Shown here in pieces: positions 60,058-64,000 of a stretch of 64,000 nt of DNA (within the stretch, counting starts at the first letter, position 1; each line of letters starts with the position of its first letter). Under the pieces are notes generated by a model that was not told where the DNA came from, did no database searches, and saw nothing but the letters and a program-made list of their open reading frames with translations. This stretch comes from Pseudomonas saxonica (GTDB taxonomy: Bacteria; Pseudomonadota; Gammaproteobacteria; Pseudomonadales; Pseudomonadaceae): NCBI RefSeq assembly GCF_007858365.1, contig NZ_VFIO01000001.1, forward strand, positions 558,001 to 622,000, in the 5' to 3' direction. A program made the translations under genes and the position numbers.

Positions 60058-63000
60058 ATGTCGCACGCTCCCGTCATCCCCCGACAAGACCTCATTGATA
60101 ATGCCGTCGCAGAGGGCGGGGCTTATGAAGTTCTGCAAAAGCGGCTGCATGAACAATGTCTTCGTCTACGCCAATTGAGCGACTCACTTAACCAACAACG
60201 CCTGAGCGAGTTTGGCAGCAGTCAGATGGCGGTGGTAGGTCGAGTCAGAGTCCGTACTGAGCACAACTGCATAGCACGAGACATTGTGGAGGTGGGCGGC
60301 TACCTGCTGTTCGGCTACAACGTATTCATCGGCCTGAAGCGAGAAACCACCGTCAGCGATGTGTTTTCGCTTCACCATCTGCGGTCAGAAACTGACAGTT
60401 ACGACGCCCAGCCCGCCTCCCTGGCAGATAGCTTTCTCATGGAGTCTGGCTTCGTCAACGACTTCAATGAGCTCTACACCTACTACAAGGAGGCCCGACT
60501 CCTACAGTTGGCCATTCGTGACGGCAAACTTTTAGCCAGCTTCCAGATCGGCGAGCGTGTCACCGATATTCGGGTTTTCCGTTGGTCAATCTCCGCTGAC
60601 GGCCGTGACATTCGCTATATCGATAACCGGGGCGAACGAGATATTGCCCTGCCCGCGCCATTTGACTTCGAATGGATAAAAACCACGCGCGAGATGATTG
60701 TGCAGGGACGTCATCCGCACATTAATATTCTCGACACTTTGTTTGTCGAAACCATCAATGGCGACCTGACCCTAAAGGTTGAAAACAATACCGAAAACGG
60801 TTTCGGTATTTTTAGCGAACCGGTGCAAGACACGACTCAATCCCTGGACGATGCCCACATTGAGTTCGCTCGCCTAGGCAGCTTGATCCTGCTCAAAATT
60901 CTCCCTTACAGGGAGCAAAAATGGCGGTATCTGGTATTTAACAGCCTGACTCAGCAAGTGATGCGCATTGATGCTATAGGCCTTGCCTGCGTTCAGCTCC
61001 CCGAAGACCACGGCATAATCTTCCCCGGCGGTTGTTACCTGCAAAGCGGTGTACACAAGGCATTCGAACAGCCCATGGACGGCATGCGTTTTAAGCGCTC
61101 GGTGCGCTCACCCAATGGGGAAGATGTGCAATACATCTTCTATGACCCGCAACTAGGGCGTTCGGCGCTTTTCACTTACAACGTGATCAACCGCCAATTG
61201 CAAAACCCGATTTTCGGCCATGGATACGCGAGCCTTGAAGACGGGCGCATGGTGATTTTCTCGGCCGAGGGTGACGAACCCACACGCATTCATGCGATGC
61301 AAATCTGGCAAACCCCCTTCAGCAGCGATGAATTCGCCGCCAGCCAGCCAGCCCGTCACGGCTTCTTTGGCCGCATTGGCAATGCCGAGCTAGTGCGAGG
61401 CGTCTCTGATCTGATGAACCTTTGCCGCGAAATGGAGAGTCGCGAAGTTTCAAATGCACGCTACACACAGCTCTGCCAAAGCACGCGCAGCCTGTTCGAT
61501 AAGTACCACTGGCTGGGGGACCCCCAATGCGCAGAGCTGGCACCTCTACTGCGAGCAGTAACTGATACTGGCGAACGGATCCTTGATGAATTCGAGAAGG
61601 TCCAAAGTATCCACCATCAATCCCGCCAGGTTATGGCTAGCGCAGAAGCACAACAGCAATCACTGCACAGCAGGCTGGCCACCGAGAGCCGGAGCAATGT
61701 GCAGCATTTCGTTGACACGTTGAATGCCATCACTGCACAACGTGGCCGCTTGCTGACCATTCGCAGCCACCGGTACATCGACGTAGCCCGTATTGATGCC
61801 ATGGAAGCCGAACTGCTGACCTCCAGCGATAGCGTGGCATCCGCCACCTCAGCCTTTCTCGCCAGCGAAACAGCGCTACAACCCTATGTGCAGGATCTCG
61901 AGGTCCTGAATGGCCGGATTCAGAAATGCGAAACCGTTCACCAGTTGAATGAACCATTGGCGCTGTTGCAAGAGATGGCGGGTAATCTGGACATGCTCTC
62001 CGGGCTCATGACCTCGTTAAAGATTGACGATGTGACCCGGCAAACGCTTATTGTTGAAGCCATCACCGAAGTCTATGCCCTGCTCAACCAGGCCAAGGCC
62101 AGCGCTGAACAACGCCGTAAAACCTTTGGCCTCACGGAGGCGATCGCCCAGTTCGGTGCACAGTTCAAGCTATTCAATCAAGGCATTACCCAAGCGCTCG
62201 CGCAAGCCAAGGACCCGAAACACTGCGATGAACAGCTGTCGCGCCTGCTGATACAACTGGAAGAACTGGAGAGCCAGTTCGGCGATCATGAACGGTTTCT
62301 CGATGACATTCTGAACAAGCGTGAAGCGTTGCTCGAAACCTTCGAAGCCCATAAGCAAAGCCTGCTGGATGAGCGACAGCGTCGTGCACAGCGCATGCTT
62401 GACGCTGCACTGCGGATACTCGAAAGCCTGAGTCGGCGAACTGATCGCTTGCAACATATGGATGAACTACACGCTTTCTTTGCCGCCGACCCACTGATCC
62501 TAAAACTGCACGACATGATCGAGCGCTTTCGTGAGATGCATGACAGCGTAAAGGCAGACGACATCGAAGCTCGCCTCAAGGAGGCTCGAGACCAGGCAGT
62601 ACGGTCTCTACGCGACAAGAGTGAGCTGTTTGAACAAGGTGGCAAAGTCATCAGGCTGGGGCCTCGCCATCGTTTCAGCGTCAATGCTCAAGAACTGGAC
62701 TTGACCCTGATGCCACGCGGCGATCAATTATACCTGCACCTGACCGGTACTGATTTTCTCGAGCCCTTGGTGCACGCTGAATTACAAACCCTGCAGCCCT
62801 TCTGGCAGGCCTCCATCGAGTCAGAATCCGATCAGCTCTACCGCGCGGAATATCTGGCTGCTGAGGTACTGGCAGCAGCCGACGCCAATCTTGAAGGCCA
62901 CAACATCGACACTCTCAAGCAATGGCTGGCCGATCCGAACAAAATGGCCAGATGCGTACGTAACTTCGCAGCCCCTCGTTATCGGGATGGATACGAAAAA

Positions 63001-64000
63001 GGTATTCATGACCATGACGCAGCACTAATCCTCATCAAGCTGCTGCCGCTGCGTGAGAGCGCCGGACTCTTGCGCTTCTCGCCCAGGGCACGGGGGCTCG
63101 CCAGTTTTTATTGGGGCCTGCTACAAAATGCAACAGACACTCCCTCCATCCTAGGCACATGGTCATCACGAGCGCAAAACAGCCTTCGCATACAGAAATT
63201 GTTTGGTCTGCAAACGGGGCTACAACGGTTACAAATCGATATCGCCCTGCACATGAAAGACTTCTGTGAGCATAAAGGGCTCACCCTATCCGCAGGAGAC
63301 GCTGGCGAGGCGTCCGAGTATTTAGTGCACACGCTTGGAGCAGACTCCGTGGAGTTTGCGTTCAGTCGGTACGCCCGCGATTTGCTCAGTGCTCTCGAGG
63401 CTCGACTAATTGCGGTGCAAGGATTGGAAGATTTCCAGCAAACACTTGTGGATCTGAAATTGTTTCCTGGCGAAAAATGGGCGCTGGTAGAGAACTGGCT
63501 ACAGGGCGTTTGCAGCGAGGAAGCCTGGGCAGAACTGGCTGCTTATGTGCCCGAAGCCGTTTCCCTGGCGCTGGCACCCAAGGGTTTGAACAAGCGAATA
63601 AGCGAAGTAGACCTGCGTTGTACCCTCGACAACTTGCTGGGTGAACACCCACGCATTAAGGAGCGACGCATGGTTTTGGCGCTGGATGATTTTTTTTCAC
63701 GTCTGCGTCATCACCACGAACACTGTGTTGCGGGGGTACGCCGCTACCAAACGTTGCGTCAGGTCGTCATCACTCAAGAACGCGACGCCATGCGCCTCAA
63801 TGAGTTCAAACCTCGGCCCCTGTCTTCTTTCGTGCGCAACAAATTGATCAGTGACGTCTACCTCAGCTTTATCGGTGACAACCTGGCTAAACAGATAGGC
63901 GCCGCAGGCGAGCATAAACGCTCAGATCTGATGGGCTTGCTGATGCTGATATCCCCGCCCGGTTACGGAAAAACCACTCTGATGGAGTACGTCGCGCATC
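60058..64000 (+). CDS. Giant AAA+ ATPase, 3' partial, of the flotillin/PspA cluster
   Basis: The frame is open from ATG 60058 (AGGA 8 bases upstream) to the window end: 1314 codons without stop. The N-terminal ~450 residues are beta-rich with no recognised fold; a helical, coiled-coil-prone middle (about 520-850) follows; a third region leads to SPPGYGKTTLMEYVAH, a Walker A motif at residues 1300-1306, right at the cut. It matches by layout the large proteins often labelled DNA repair ATPase beside flotillin genes, but that label is unproven. The remaining AAA+ part lies beyond the window. It could be a remodelling ATPase of a membrane-stress or defence system; this is inference. Confidence 0.82.
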   Translation, partial: MSHAPVIPRQDLIDNAVAEGGAYEVLQKRLHEQCLRLRQLSDSLNQQRLSEFGSSQMAVVGRVRVRTEHNCIARDIVEVGGYLLFGYNVFIGLKRETTVSDVFSLHHLRSETDSYDAQPASLADSFLMESGFVNDFNELYTYYKEARLLQLAIRDGKLLASFQIGERVTDIRVFRWSISADGRDIRYIDNRGERDIALPAPFDFEWIKTTREMIVQGRHPHINILDTLFVETINGDLTLKVENNTENGFGIFSEPVQDTTQSLDDAHIEFARLGSLILLKILPYREQKWRYLVFNSLTQQVMRIDAIGLACVQLPEDHGIIFPGGCYLQSGVHKAFEQPMDGMRFKRSVRSPNGEDVQYIFYDPQLGRSALFTYNVINRQLQNPIFGHGYASLEDGRMVIFSAEGDEPTRIHAMQIWQTPFSSDEFAASQPARHGFFGRIGNAELVRGVSDLMNLCREMESREVSNARYTQLCQSTRSLFDKYHWLGDPQCAELAPLLRAVTDTGERILDEFEKVQSIHHQSRQVMASAEAQQQSLHSRLATESRSNVQHFVDTLNAITAQRGRLLTIRSHRYIDVARIDAMEAELLTSSDSVASATSAFLASETALQPYVQDLEVLNGRIQKCETVHQLNEPLALLQEMAGNLDMLSGLMTSLKIDDVTRQTLIVEAITEVYALLNQAKASAEQRRKTFGLTEAIAQFGAQFKLFNQGITQALAQAKDPKHCDEQLSRLLIQLEELESQFGDHERFLDDILNKREALLETFEAHKQSLLDERQRRAQRMLDAALRILESLSRRTDRLQHMDELHAFFAADPLILKLHDMIERFREMHDSVKADDIEARLKEARDQAVRSLRDKSELFEQGGKVIRLGPRHRFSVNAQELDLTLMPRGDQLYLHLTGTDFLEPLVHAELQTLQPFWQASIESESDQLYRAEYLAAEVLAAADANLEGHNIDTLKQWLADPNKMARCVRNFAAPRYRDGYEKGIHDHDAALILIKLLPLRESAGLLRFSPRARGLASFYWGLLQNATDTPSILGTWSSRAQNSLRIQKLFGLQTGLQRLQIDIALHMKDFCEHKGLTLSAGDAGEASEYLVHTLGADSVEFAFSRYARDLLSALEARLIAVQGLEDFQQTLVDLKLFPGEKWALVENWLQGVCSEEAWAELAAYVPEAVSLALAPKGLNKRISEVDLRCTLDNLLGEHPRIKERRMVLALDDFFSRLRHHHEHCVAGVRRYQTLRQVVITQERDAMRLNEFKPRPLSSFVRNKLISDVYLSFIGDNLAKQIGAAGEHKRSDLMGLLMLISPPGYGKTTLMEYVAH

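Overview
The window reads as a Pseudomonas chromosome, probably outside the P. aeruginosa group. It carries blocks in the familiar Pseudomonas order: dapA-bamC-MBL hydrolase-purC-tRNA-Ser; lolCDE-PilZ-GDPD-sthA; gap-mfd; mtnP-nagZ-psrA-lexA-sulA; topA-fadA-fadB; uup-slt; and moeA-moaB-mobA. Codon use looks GC-biased but moderate, and Pseudomonas-type REP and MITE-like palindromic repeats sit between genes. Taxon and synteny statements come from memory, not from a search.

Layout. Positions 1-2692 hold the end of a molybdo-iron-sulfur dehydrogenase locus (2Fe-2S subunit and tri-haem cytochrome c) and a small lipoprotein. Positions 2870-6721 are a compact, AT-richer insertion at the 3' end of tRNA-Ser(CGA), bounded by an 18-bp repeat of the tRNA end. 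It contains only three tightly coupled minus-strand genes: an unrecognised 270-aa protein, a two-helix membrane protein resembling the putAbiC abortive-infection family, and a KAP-like P-loop NTPase. No integrase is visible. This is the best candidate in the window for an undescribed (anti-phage) system. Positions 6887-11770 are the purC/dapA operon and divergent gcvR-bcp. Positions 11961-15587 hold queF and a copper-responsive group (cupredoxin, CopRS-like pair, cop-box-like palindrome). Positions 15694-22658 hold lolCDE, a PilZ protein, a phosphodiesterase, sthA and a chalcone isomerase-like protein. Positions 22813-32233 carry a citrate-type MFS transporter, a long GAPDH, mfd and a SWIM/SNF2 helicase.

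Positions 32315-45305 hold fatty-acid and SOS regulation: psrA with its palindromic operator, lexA with two SOS boxes and sulA behind it, topA, and the fadBA beta-oxidation operon. A 14-bp motif is shared by the psrA and fadBA upstream regions. Positions 45385-54870 hold uup, slt, a MOSC protein, a CheV-type protein, a YegS-type lipid kinase and molybdopterin genes.

From 56434 to the window end runs a PspA / YqiJ-like / YqiK flotillin / giant AAA+ ATPase cluster that looks like a membrane-stress or envelope-remodelling system. The ATPase is open for 1314 codons and is cut by the window edge at its Walker A motif, so its function cannot be settled here.
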